Assembly: GCA_029204225.1 (NCBI GenBank)
Contig: CM055109.1
Location: forward strand, 42,813,862-42,877,861
DNA from: Diphasiastrum complanatum
Taxonomy: Eukaryota; Streptophyta; Lycopodiopsida; Lycopodiales; Lycopodiaceae
DNA length: 64,000 bases
Reading direction: 5' to 3'
The translations under genes were made by a program, and so were the position numbers. Positions within the stretch are counted from its first letter, which is position 1; every line of letters starts with the position of its first letter. The notes beneath the pieces are model-generated. The model had not been told where the DNA came from and did no database searches. It was given only the letters and a program-made list of their open reading frames with translations. Shown one piece after another: positions 53,300 to 64,000 of this stretch.

Positions 53300-55860
53300 C
53301 TTCTTTGGTACTATGACTATCAGTGATACCCATTATGTGTGCTCAATTTCATAAATGAAATCGACATCTAGTAACTTCTGAAACTCCTGTTTGATCAATT
53401 CCGTATAGTTAGGATCGTAGTGATAGTATCAGCTCACCTTGGGGACTGCTCCATCCACCAAGGATATGGTATGCTAGACTATTGTTGGTGGTATACCCTT
53501 CATATCCTTGTAGTTCCATGCAAGGCAATCTTTGTATTCCACCAATAATGCGCATAGTCTTGTAAATTGAGTGGGTGTTAGCTGTTCTCCCACATGCAAG
53601 ATTTTATCTTCTTCACCTGGCTCAGCTAGATTCATGGGTTGGGTCCTCACAAGTCCTTCAAAGATTTGTTCCGCTGATTTCTAATTTTAGTCAGGTTCTC
53701 TTTGTGCTTGCGACATCATGATTACCACGTCGTCCAAGCTATAGTTTTTGAAGGTTTCTGACATCTCATGGACTGGTGTTTGACGGGATTCCTCCTTCAA
53801 CATATTAATCTTAGTGCGATTTGTAATCTTTGGATTATCAATCATCTATGAGGATGATGACCCTACATCTAGGTCCATTCGAACCGACTTCAAAGAGTCC
53901 AACATTTTTTTTTTCTTTTCTACCCATGTAGTTGGGTTCATCCTTGTTGTCTTTCTTAGGAACTGGTGCGATATTTGCTTCATAATTACGATCAATATCC
54001 ACCACGACTATTGCTTCTTCCGATAGATCACTCCATCAGATCACTTGACTATAGCATTGTTTCCTCTGGTTCTCTTTCATTGGTGTCTATGGTGGATCCA
54101 CCTTGAAAAATTTTGCCATAGGCGATCTGTGAGTGGCTGAGTTGGTACTTTCTTCATTCCATAGTGATCTGGGTCCGTATGTTGTAGGTTCTCAATAGCT
54201 TCCGTTGACAGCCATGCTACATTGATCATATTCATCCCAAAGGTGATTAGTGTGTCTAAGATATAGCACTTGGGTGAAGATGTGATGGGTTCTGGATCTG
54301 AATCCGATTGACAAGCATGCCCAGCCATATAGTCAACGGTTGCCAATGCATCTGTCCATCTCAAGATATTTGTCTCAGAGTCGTAATGACCTCCCCTGGC
54401 TTGTCTTGGACGATCAATTGTGTGATCAATGGCGGACGATCCATCATCAGCGTTTGGTGTAATTGATTTCACCACCCACATGGTTGGATCAACCTTTACA
54501 ACCTACTCTATTTTTGAAGGTGAGTTTTCTGGTTCCCAGTTGTGAACCACTTGCGCGATTCTCAACCAAGGTCTTCCTAGTAAAATGCGGTAGGCAAAAG
54601 GGAACTCAAGTATGTCCATCACCACAAAGGTGATTAAAAACTGCATTCCCGTTATTTTCACTGGTATGTCATCAACTACACCCTTTGCTTTTACACAGTA
54701 TTGATCTACTAACTTGATGACAAATTTTGCTGGTTTCAGTCCTTGCAAACCCCATTTCTTATAGGGTAGTGGAGATCAAATTTACACCCGATCCTCCATC
54801 TACCACTAATGCTTCATCCTTGAATCTCTTATGCTTGATAGGCTGGGTGATGTTGTGTTCTTCACTTTTTTGTGCTGTCCCGATATGGAGGATGTTGCTC
54901 GTTCCTTCGTAGCCCGCACAATATAAGGGCTCTTTCGCTGCTATTTCTAGTTCCGCTTTGGCCCATTTAGCTAGGATGCTCTTGGCTTGAGGTGCAATCC
55001 ACAATAACTCACTAAGAGATAAGCTCATGTGGCTAGACAGTAAACTGGTGAGCACATTTGTCTATGTGTGAGACCTCTGGCACTTCCATATGGAACGGTG
55101 GTTCGTAATGATACAAGCAATCATTTTGATTCGTTCACGCTGGGGAGGCCGCTGGCAGTGCTAGTTCTTCCGTAGGTTGAGATTCTATAGGAGCTTCTCG
55201 TGGGTCATCAACCATTGCTATTGATGGAGGTGGTGATGGGGCCACTCCCTTTTGTTTCTGCGTTGGCGTAACTGCTAGCACTGGAACATGGGGGTTTTTT
55301 TTCTTTCACATGGCATCCTTCATGGAACTGTTGTTGGTTGTATTGTGATTAAATTCAAGGGTGCACTTGTTCCAGGATTAACTGGGCAGTTCTTGTAGCA
55401 ATGCATGTATCCACATTCTCTACAAAAGGCCATATACTATCCCTTATAAGGACATTTAGCAAATTTGTGGCCTTCGCCACATCCATAGCAGCCATAGATC
55501 CTACCTCCCTGACGTCGAGGTTGTGCACAACATAGGTCGCATAGTATTCATTTGCCGGATCGAAAAATGCCTCTTGCGTACCGTACCACTACTACTACTC
55601 AGGTTGGAATGGTGGCTTTTGTTCTGCTACTACCATATTCACATGAGTCACTTGATTGTTCGAAGGCCTAGGTGGTGCAGGTAGTGCCATGCGTTGCTGA
55701 TTCATCGGCGTTCCAAGCACGGTGCTACATTCGGTGCCTCTTGATGATACATGTAGGAGGTCTGTATTGATTTCTCTTCTGTTGTATGATCCTGGGGTTG
55801 AATGGACAAAACGCTATTTGTGTTGATTTCAATATTTCCATGCGAGGTGCTCTCCGGACT
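53300..55860 (-). pseudogene. Gypsy element L: gag end, protease, start of RT
   Basis: Minus strand: Cys/His knuckle-like region near 55395-55500, aspartic protease with VVDGGSGVNLIS (about 54780) and the late YRILLGRPWLRIAQVVHNW (about 54560), a linker (RPRQARGGHYDSETNILRW), and the first RT residues DFIYEIEHT*WVSLIVIVPKK near 53300, where E is inserted. The region is interrupted by stops and shifts. The RT catalytic part is not in the window next to E, so L is truncated as well. Protease and knuckle order fit a Tat-like gypsy, but the lineage is uncertain. Confidence 0.72.
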
Positions 55861-55863
55861 ACT

Positions 55864-57120
55864 ATGGCATCAATGGGTGGTTTTTTGCTTGAAGCTAGTG
55901 AAAGACTTACATCCACTAATTATGCTACTTGGATAGTTTGAATGGAGCCTTTGCTTATACTTCATGATCTTTATGACATAGTACTTGAGGTGGAAGTAGA
56001 ACCCCAAGGAGGAGTTGAATTGGCAAAGTACAAAAAGAGATGTAGAGTTGCGTTACATTGCACAAAGATGAATGTAAGTAATGAACTTTTGAAGGAAATC
56101 TCATCTTGTACCAAATCCAAAGAGGCATGAGATTCATTATAAGCAATTTATGGATCCAAGAATACTTCAAGGATACTCATGCTTAGGAATCAAATCCTTC
56201 AAAGCATGAAAGGAAGTAGTGAAAGTGCCCAAAATTATGTCTTTAGGATCAAATCTTTGAATAAGGAGTTGTCTTCTATAGATGATAAAATCAAAGATGA
56301 TGAATTAGTTCAAATCATTTTGAATGGATTAGGAGATGATTATTCCAATCTTGTTCAAACCTTTGCTATTCAAGATTCACTTCCTAGTATTGAAAAACTT
56401 CAAAGTGTGTTTATAAGTGAGGAGAGTAGAATGCTTCATATCAAAAGTAGGATGAGTTCCTAATCTTTGAATGATGGTGATGAAAAAGCTAACTTTTCCT
56501 TGAAAGGCAAGAAGAAGAAGTTTCCATCCAAGAAGACTCAAGACATGGAGATGGAGAGCAAAGATGGAGCATCAAGTTCCAAAGGCAAGAGCAAGAAGGA
56601 CAAGAAGAAGCTAAAGTGTTTCTTCTGTGAAAAAAAGGGACATTTTGCATCTGAGTGCTACAAGAAGAAGAATGCCCAAGAGAAGGACAATCAAGGCAAT
56701 CTTGTGCTTGAGGAGGAGGAGGAAGAAGGCAATCTATCTTTGATGGTATCTTCACCACAAACATCTAGTCAAGACACTTGGTGGATTGATAGTGGGGCAA
56801 CCTCTCACATGACTCACCAAAAAGAGTACTTTTCTAATATACTTTCTTACAATAGTTCTAAGAGATTTAGCTTCACTGCAAGTGATCAAGAATGTGAGAT
56901 TGTAGGTGCTGGATCCATTCCTTTATGTCTAGGATCATCTAAAAAAGTAGATCTAGACAATGTTCTTTATGTACCTTCAATTACAAAGAACTTGTTGAGT
57001 GTAGGACAACTTATGGATAGTGGATTAGATGTACATTTCAAACATGGAACATGTTCTATCTTGAAAGATGAAAAATGTATTGCTAATGGTTTCAAGTAAT
57101 AGAAGTTATTCAAATTGGAT
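55864..57120 (+). pseudogene. Copia element J: gag and protease
   Basis: ATG 55864: MASMGGFLLEASERLTSTN, a stop before MEPLLILHDLYDIVLEVEVE, KKRCRVALHCTKMNVSNELL, stops in the KEA*DSL* region, then MLRNQILQSMKGSSESAQN and IEKLQSVFISEESRM, a further stop, and a complete CCHC knuckle CFFCEKKGHFASEC. Protease is WWIDSGATSHM. A TAA ends this at 57098. The element has no 5' LTR or leader here: gypsy L sequence runs up to the ATG. Confidence 0.9.
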
Positions 57121-58548
57121 GCTAATGTGATGGAAATGTGAACATGGCAAGGGAGGAGCTCACTCAAGTGGAATTATGACACAAAAGGTTAGGCCATCCT
57201 AACTACAAAGCTATGGGGACCATGGTGACAAAGGAGCTAGCAAGTGGACTTTCCAAAACCATATCCAAGTGTGGCAAGCTTTGTGAAGCTTGTGGACTCT
57301 CCAAATCTCATAAGCTACCTTTCAAGAGATCTTTGACAAGATCTAACTCTCCTCTTGACCTTATACACTCGGATGTTCATTCATTTTCACATGAATCAAA
57401 TGGTGGAGCTCTTATGTATGTCACTTTTATTGATGATAGATCAAGATACTCTTGGGTTTATCTCTTGTCTAAGAAAAGTGAAGTTTTTGAGTCCTTTGTA
57501 AAGTTCAAAACTCTTGTGGAAAAGCAACTTAATACTAGCTTGAAAGTAAGAAGAAGTGATAATGGAGGGGAGTACATCTCCAATAGGATGAAAGAGTTTT
57601 GTGAAACTAATGGCATTAGGAGAGAGTTTACTTGCACATATACTCCACAACAAAATGGAGTAGCTGAGAGAAAGAATAGGACACTATGTGAGTGTGCTAA
57701 AGCTATGAGATTAGATGCATTCCTTCCTATTTCATTTTGGAGAGAAGCTATTTTATGTGCAAACTTTCTATGTAATAAAGTGACTAATAGTGCCATTGAA
57801 GGACTTACACCTTATGAAGTATTCTTTGGAAAAAAGCCAAATCTTAGTGATTTGAAGGTTTTTGGATGTACTTGTTATGTACATATTCCTTTAGAAACAA
57901 GGAAAAAGGAAGATGCCACTTCTTTCAAAGGCATCTTTGTTGGTTATAGTGAAAGCAAGAAAGCTTACAGGATATTTGATCCTATTACCAAAAAATTGTT
58001 GTAAGTAGAGATGTACTTTTTGATGAATCTCTTCAAGCCAAAGGAAAGGTGACTTCCAACAACACTCAACTTGTCAAGGATCATGTTATGGCCGAGGAGG
58101 AGCTTCATGAAGATGAAGACCAAGTGGAACTTACTCAAAGTCCAAGGGTGCCAAAAAGATCAACAAGGACAAGGATTGAGCCATCAAGGCTCACTTATAG
58201 TGACAAAGGGGAGCAAAGAGAAGATTCTTAACTACTCAACTCTTATACTTTCTTGACTACTATGCTTGAAAAACCAACTAGTTTTGAGGAAGCAAATAAG
58301 TCTCAATATTGGAGGAAAGCTATGCAAGTAGAGTTTGATGCATTAATGGAAAATCAAACTTGGAAGCTTGTTGATTTACCTTATGGAAAGAAGCCTCTTA
58401 CTTGTAAATGTATATATAGATTGAAATATAATCCAGATGGTTCTATTCATAAGTATAAAGCTAGACTTGTAGCAAAAGGTTTTTTGCAAGTCAAAGGCAT
58501 AGAATATGATGAAACCTTTGCACCTGATTCAAAGATTGTGACCATTAG
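57121..58548 (+). pseudogene. Copia element J: integrase and RT start
   Basis: Damaged GAG-pre-integrase, then 57213-58004 open with LCEACGLSKSHKLPFKRS, IHSDVHSFSHESNGG, YSWVYLLSKKSEVFE (Trp kept where A1 and A2 have a stop), RRSDNGGEYISNRM and NGVAERKNRTLCECAKAM. The DDE set is complete. After a one-base shift near 58001 comes the linker and RT start (CKCIYRLKYNPDGS, YKARLVAKGFLQVKGIEYDE) as far as KIVTI, where the CACTA element enters. Confidence 0.92.
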
Positions 58549-58561
58549 CACAACAACAAAA

Positions 58562-58880
58562 TGCGTGATTTTCGACACAAGGTTCCGACGGATTAAAAAA
58601 ATTTCATAATCTGTCGGAATCCGACATAATAATACGTCGAAATCCGACACAAAAAAAAAAAATTGCCGAAAAAAAAAAATTTGCCGAAATTTTTTTTTTT
58701 AACAAACGTCTGATTTCGACTACCAAAAAAAATTGTCGGAATCCGACATTCCATTTCGGAGACTACAACTTTTTAAATGGATGACGTCATCTGTCTGTGC
58801 AAAAAAAAAAAAAAACACAAAGCGGATGTTGGATTCCGACGGATAATACAGATGTCGGAATCCGACATCCGTGACCGAAT
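58562..58880. repeat. CACTA subterminal repeats, left
   Basis: Repeated words TCCGACGG, GTCGGAATCCGACAT and CGAAATCCGAC in both orientations, spaced by A-rich runs. Such subterminal arrays bind the transposase in known CACTA elements. Confidence 0.65.
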
Positions 58881-60240
58881 TCTCAAAGTCGCGTCATTTT
58901 TCTAGGGTGGGTTTTCTTATTTTTTATTCTTGCAGGAGATTGTTGGAGTTCAGCTTTTGGCGCTTCTTCTCAACTCTATCAATTCCATTTGTCTCATTCC
59001 AAGTACGATTCTTTTGTTTTGTTATGTGCAACTAAGATTTCTTTCTTTGTAACTTTTTCTTGTACACTTTCTTCCTTGTATTGTATATTTTGTATAGTTA
59101 AACACAAATATGTGTCGTAGTGATTTATGATCATGAGCGAATGAGAAAGGAAGAGAAGGATGTGTGTGAGAGACATGAGAGAGAGCAAGAAAATATAGAT
59201 AGAAGAGTTTGATTTAATATTATGTTTTTTGTAAATTTTAGGGTTCAGATTTAATGTTATGTTCTTTGTGAAATAGTGTGAGACTAAGAGCTCTTGAGGT
59301 TTGAATGAAGATCATAACCAGCTCCACCATCAAAGATGTAGAGCTACCACTTTTTCTCACTAATTGATCCAGTATGGCTATCTTGTTGCTACTTCCTATC
59401 GAGCCATAAAGGGTAATCCATTGTTGTCTGATACATTTAAAATGAGATATCAACTAGAGAAAGCTAGTGAAGCATGTTCGGTATGATGGCATTTCTGTTG
59501 AAAATCAGAACTCAAAATGAACTTTGAAGAGTGCCATTGACTCACTATTTTTGTTGGAAGCTTGAGATATCTTGGCTATGGGGTGCTTAATTATCTTTGC
59601 TCTGTGAGTTAGAACCCAGTTTTCCTTGCAAGATAGTTGGAGAGCTGGCCTACCATTGTTGCTAGATGAGTGAGCCATCTAACCATTCAATCACATTATA
59701 GTTGTTGAGGAATTGAACGTTGACTTCCAAAATACTGAAGGATTATTGCTGATTTCCAAAAGAGAGTTGAGAGATGTGATTATTAACATTGCTACCTCTA
59801 TAATACATCTGACCATCGCTGCTACTACTTTGCAAGCCTTCACTACGCCTATGAGTATTAGATATGAAGGAAAGCCATCACTAAGCTAGTTGTTAGATCA
59901 GAGACTCAGCTAACTGAGCCTTCACGACCATGAAAATGGAGCTTGCAACTGTTGTCTAAAGCTAATCTATCAACGACCATTGAGAACTCACTAATTTATT
60001 GACAATGGGAGCCCTCGCTCATGGGTGTTCTAGTTGAGAGCAATTCTGTCCTAGCAAAGGATAGAAGCAAAGTGACAAATATAGTAGAATCAATTGAAGC
60101 ATTCATGACTAGCACTTCTTCGCTTTCCGGCTACATGCATATGCACTCAGAAATAGGTATGGCTTTATCTATTTTTAGTTCGTTTCATCTATGTCATTTT
60201 TCGTAATCATTTATTTTTCGTATGCACTTCGAATTCTTGC
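58881..60240. other. CACTA interior, no recognised gene
   Basis: TTTATTCTTGCAG at 58921-58935 looks like a splice acceptor, followed by a short open run; otherwise only short frames with many stops. It may hold captured gene pieces that cannot be identified by eye. Confidence 0.35.
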
Positions 60241-60259
60241 CGATTGGAGTATGTTTGGT

Positions 60260-60640
60260 TTTTGCCACGGTTTTCTTTTTGCCACGTCTGGCCACGTGGA
60301 CGTCGAAATCCGACATCCACGTGGTAGAAAAAAAAAAAGTGAAAATTTTTTTTCAATTTTTTTTTTCACGTGGACGTCAGATTCCAACGGCCCCGCCACG
60401 TGGAATTCGACGTCCACGTGGCAGAGAGAAAAAAAAAGAGAATTTTTTTTTTGTTTTTTTTTCCACGTGGACGTCGGATTCCGACGTCCACGTGGCCGAG
60501 CCGTTGGAATCCGACGTCCACGTGGCATGCTCTCTGGTTTGTTTTTACCGGCCGGTTGCCGGTTTTGGGCTTGGCATCGGATTCCAACGGATTTTAAATG
60601 CGACGGATTCCGACGACCTTATAGCGATGCATTTTTCGAT
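60260..60640. repeat. CACTA subterminal repeats, right
   Basis: At least six copies of CCACGTGGACGTC or its complement GACGTCCACGTGG, combined with GGATTCCGAC, in alternating orientation and separated by A/T runs. Long frames across it in several phases are by-products of the repeats. Confidence 0.7.
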
Positions 60641-60723
60641 GTCTGCGTCGATTCAAAAAAAAATTAAAACGCGATTTCAAGTCGAAAATCTCGTCAAAAA
60701 TCGCGACAATTCTTGTAGTGTAG

Positions 60724-61490
60724 ATTAATCATATGTCTTGCTACTTCTTTCAAATGGGAGCTCTTCCAACTTGATGTGACAAATGCTTTCTTGAATGGAT
60801 TCTTAAAAGAGGAAATCTACACGTGCCAACCCGAGGGCTTCATCAAAGATGAAGAAGAAGACAAGGTTTGTTTCTTGTAGAAGAAGAGTCTTTATGGACT
60901 CAAGCAAGCACCAAGAGCATGGTACTCTAGGTTGCATTCCTATCTTATTTCCATTAGATTTGTTGTAAGTTCTTATGAACCATCATTGTACTACAAATGT
61001 AATGATGGGAAGATCATTATCTTAGTTTTATATGTTGATGACATTATACTCACAAGAAATGATCTAGATGGCATAAAAAATGTGATAATTTCCTTGTCTA
61101 GTGAACTTAGAATGGTAGATCTAGGACTTCTTAAAGTTATACTTGGAATAGAAGTCACTAGAAGTAATGATTTTACTTTCATATGTCAATCTAAATATGC
61201 TAGATCAATCTTAGCAAAATTTGGCATGATTGATTGTAAAGGAGTTGAAACTCCCATGGAACTAAGTGTAAAAGTTTCTAAGGAAAGTGATAAAGCATCC
61301 TTTGAGGACATCACTACCTATAGAATGCTTATTGGTTCCTTGATATACTTAACCATCACTAGACCATATCTTAGTTTTTGTGCTGGCAAATTGAGTCAAT
61401 ACATGCAAAGTCTATTAATATATCATTGGAAAGGAGCAAAAAGGGTGTTAAGATACATCTCGGCTACAAAAGACTTTGACAAGATGGGTA
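60724..61490 (+). pseudogene. Copia element J: RT and RNase H, distal part
   Basis: Continues from the CACTA insertion: LFQLDVTNAFLNGFLKEEIY, a stop in the KVCFL*KK region, YGLKQAPRAWYS, LYVDDIILT, YLGIEV-like region, SILAKFGMIDCKGVETPMEL, SLIYLTITRPYLSFCAGKLS and LRYISATKDF, then a jump to DKMGRSG, a deletion within RNase H. Similarity ends near 61490. No 3' LTR follows. Confidence 0.9.
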
Positions 61491-62734
61491 GAAGTGGCCT
61501 TTATAAAGTTTTGAAAGTATTCATGAATATCAAAACTCACAATTTTACAATTAGTTTTATGGAAATATTCAATCTCTACAATTTAATACTCACACTTTCA
61601 CAACCGACATTCACGAATTCAATTATTATTATCTCAAAAGTGCTTCTAAATTTTAAATTTTGGTACTCACTAATTACTGCTTTTGAATTTTAGGCTCGAT
61701 ATCAAGAAAAATCACGATTCCTTATTTAAAAAAAATTCAATATTCAATATCTACAATATTAATATCAAGAGAATTCTTGAATTGTTATTCACGACTTTTC
61801 TTACAAAAGGAATTCGATAGTCAATGTATATTCACACTTTAAACAAATTTCAAGCAATCCACAATTATGTAGTCCAAGTTTAGGGACTCAATAATTTCAA
61901 AAGTAGTCCACATTAATGTTGATTTATATAACTAATAAATACTCATGAGTTCAAGATCATTCTTTTCCAAATTAGTATCATTATATTGACTATCAATAAT
62001 ATTCATAATATTAATGATCAGAATTCAAAGCATTCTTAGACAACAAATTTTGAAATATTCGCAATCAAAATTTTAAATATTCACTGTTAGTATTCAAATT
62101 ATTTGCGATTAATATTCAAGAAAATCACATTCAATGCTCACAATCAATATTCATATTGCTTAGTATTCATGAGCAATATTTATGTTGAATATCATGAGGA
62201 ATATTCACATATATTATTAACTACTATTCAACATATTCATGATCAATATTTAGAGTAATTATATTATTTTGTGTATTCAAGTTCAATATTAAAAGTAATT
62301 ATGGTCAGTATTCAAGATATTTGGAATACATATTCACAGTCAATATTTAGAGCATTCATCATGAGTCTTGCTACAACATACGAGACATAGTTTATGACTG
62401 GTAAACCAATAAACTTATAATCAACAAAACAATAATGTTTTGAATGATTTACCAAGCATACTCATTTTAAATATGAGTTTTTACTGTAGAATATAGGATT
62501 ATCATTCCCACAAATAGTCTTTAAATTGCATTAATTCAAATTTCAATGCTTCTTATATCTTTTACTTTATAAACTATGGTTATCAATAGATATTAAGAAT
62601 TTATTGTGGCATGTGTTTTGTAAGCCCACAAGTAAATTCTATTGGTAGAGCAAATAAAGGCTTAGGAAAATTTTATATTTAGACCTTTTTACTATAATTG
62701 AGATTTAACTATCACAAACAACCATTTGTAACAT
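61491..62734. other. AT-rich region with recurring AATATTCA words
   Basis: No gene. From about 61730 to 62350, AATATTCA, ATTCAATATT, AATATTTAGAG and similar words recur every 20-60 bases with no fixed period. The rest shows nothing recognisable. Confidence 0.5.
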
Positions 62735-63105
62735 AGTTGTACACTCGTGAGAAGAGACACATTCTCTCTCTCTTATCTCACTTCATGCTTGTACATGAAT
62801 TCTCTTGGGTTCATCTATCCATTGGTGCACTATATTTGTGATATCTTGCAAGCTTGTGTGTAGAATGCTCATTTTATGCTATTTTCGGATCTACACGTGT
62901 GAAATACAGCAGCTTACTATTTTTGTATGGAAAGAGACTTCATCATATTAATGTTTGATGTTTGATCAAGTTCTTATTGATTTTGCATCTCTTTCATAGA
63001 GTAGATGTTGATTTTTCTACATTGGCAACATTGGTAGAGTTGATCTATTTCTAACCAAATATCAGGTTATGGAATTGGATCTTATATTATCTGAATTTCA
63101 TCACA
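62735..63105 (+). repeat. D-family LTR, 3' part
   Basis: It matches D LTRs from the transcription-start side (TCTTGGGTTC, CTATCCATTGGTGCACTAT) and ends TTTCATCACA beside a primer site. The first part of the LTR is missing. Confidence 0.78.
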
Positions 63106-63335
63106 TGGTATCAGAGCTTGTATTGCAGGTTTTGAAAGGATCAAGCACATCTATCAAGGATTTGGAGATATCAATGCTAGAGCATGCTAGATTAACTTCT
63201 ACCCAAAAATCAAGCTTCTTGCATATGTAGATTGGATCATTTGTAGATAAAAACTCATTTTAGGTCAAAGAACTTGAGGAATTCTAATTTCACACCATAC
63301 TTGCTAGAAATAGCCACGAGCAAAAGAGGAGTTTC
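63106..63335 (+). promoter_or_regulatory. D-family primer-binding site and leader
   Basis: TGGTATCAGAGCT at 63106-63118 followed by leader-like sequence up to the palindrome array. It resembles the F leader around TTGATATCTCC- and GCATGCTAGA-type words. Confidence 0.7.
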
Positions 63336-63619
63336 TATGCTCAGCATAACATAAATGCATGGAGAGAGAAATCACTTTATGCTCAATGTAGAACTAGGGA
63401 GAAATTAAGAGAATATATTATGCTGAGCATAACATAACCACTTTAAGATTGAAGAGGTATTATGCTCAGCATAAGACATGGGAGCGAGGAACGAAGGTTT
63501 CTATGTTGAGCATAGCTAATAGTTGCAAAATAAAATTATTTTCTATGCTCAGCATAGAATTTAAAAGAAATTAAACATTTCTCTTAAGAATATGGTGGCA
63601 CAATACTATACTAAGCATA
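63336..63619. repeat. Array of 13-bp palindromes with 42-bp period
   Basis: TATGCTCAGCATA or a close form at 63336, 63378, 63419, 63461, 63502 and 63544, steps of 42, 41, 42, 41 and 42, with a weaker copy at 63607. Between them the sequence is mostly different, with A-rich and GAGA-rich parts. Confidence 0.85.
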
Positions 63620-63654
63620 AAGAAAAACTATTAAAGATTAAAAAATTACAAATA

Positions 63655-64000
63655 TTACCTGGACAAGAAGTGGATTGCAACGAGTTGAGCGACGATCGTT
63701 TTGATCTTCTCAATGTGCTGATCTAATTGGTTGTCATCCCACCATATGGATTGCAGCTGATTGTGAAGGTGCATCACTTAAGTTGTAGTCCTCACTTCAT
63801 ACTTCTATTTTAATCTTTCCCACGCTGCATGGATGCTCTCGTGGTCTTCAATCTGCATGAGTAGATCTACATTTATGGACGAAACGATGATCGCCATTGT
63901 GCGCTCATCCTTTCTGATCCATTCAGCTCTCCCTTTGGAGGCTGCACCTCTGAGAGCTTGGTCACCGACCAGATGCCTTCGCCCTTCAAGAGTGTTTTGA
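63655..64000 (-). pseudogene. Second copy of E-family copia gag region
   Basis: It matches 52355-52695 (E gag N-terminal region) along its length, for example GATCGTTTTGATCTT and TCCATTCAGCTCTCC, with scattered differences. The minus strand is the coding direction. Stops are present. It continues beyond the window. Confidence 0.82.

Larger units (their letters stand above)
58549..60720. mobile_element. CACTA-type (En/Spm) non-autonomous transposon
   Basis: 2172 bp with target duplication TAG (58546-58548 and 60721-60723) exactly restoring the J reading frame. The right end reversed is CACTACAAGAATTGTCGCGA; the left is CACAACAACAAAATGCG, related but altered. Both subterminal regions hold repeated GTCGGAATCCGAC-type palindromes, and the right also CCACGTGGACGTC words. 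No transposase is recognised inside. Confidence 0.88.

Noticed and set aside
53010-53333. Basic 107-codon minus ORF
   Set aside because: It lies in the E LTR and overlaps its boundary with gypsy L; no motif or conserved context.
60191-60728. Long overlapping frames in several phases on both strands
   Set aside because: They run through CpG-rich palindromic subterminal repeats of the CACTA element and encode repeated tryptophan/arginine-rich words in all phases.
63336-63619. CRISPR-like regular spacing
   Set aside because: The repeats are 13-bp palindromes with degenerate copies in a plant retrotransposon leader, with no cas genes; not a CRISPR array.

Overview
The window looks like nuclear DNA of a land plant. 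It is AT-rich and carries no complete host gene. It is filled with decayed Ty1/copia elements (most with a primer site of the TGGTATCAGAG type, matching initiator tRNA-Met), Ty3/gypsy remnants, a CACTA-type DNA transposon and small foldback or TIR elements. Nothing bacterial, organellar or CRISPR-like is visible. The species cannot be told from the sequence. Element names below (A1, C2 and so on) are labels used only here.

Layout. 1-1340: end of a gypsy-like element and its LTR. 1341-1944: GC-richer degenerate repeats. 1945-9932: a truncated copia element (O1) split by a complete copia element A1 (2811-9018, minus). 9933-12195: a gypsy element (B) that has lost its reverse transcriptase. 12196-14693: truncated copia C1. 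14694-19002: an inverted block holding part of an A-family LTR, a broken gene with a histone-H3-like segment and an apparent Ulp1/C48-like protease segment, a G-box-rich head-to-head promoter-like region, a divergent unknown ORF and two LTR scraps. 19003-24653: copia A2 (plus). 24654-25168: the remaining exons of the protease gene. 25169-26870: mostly unidentified.

From about 26870 to 53299 lies one old copia element (E, minus), cut into three pieces by C2 (28285-43404, target duplication TGGTT) and C3 (44363-51568). E itself sits in the RT region of a gypsy element L (53300-55860). C2 contains a 9.8-kb block of much older fragments (F, G, H, I, K, a foldback element). C3 contains a solo LTR and a TIR element. 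55864-61490 is copia J, interrupted by a 2.17-kb CACTA element with a TAG duplication. The right end holds AT-rich sequence, a D-family LTR, a 42-bp-period palindrome array and a second copy of the E gag region.

How the parts relate. Almost everything is selfish DNA inserted into selfish DNA, so the main biology is insertion order. The two clearest results are these. First, a 4.3-kb inversion (14694-19002) whose breakpoint cuts the 5' LTR of A2; turning it back rejoins the LTR at its proper length and places AATAC on both sides of A2. Second, the same correction joins the upstream exons of the H3-like/Ulp1-like gene to its distal exons at 24654-25168. Many LTRs of unrelated families share the palindrome CACACGTGTG, and the C-family LTR carries five CCAAT boxes at about 32-bp spacing.
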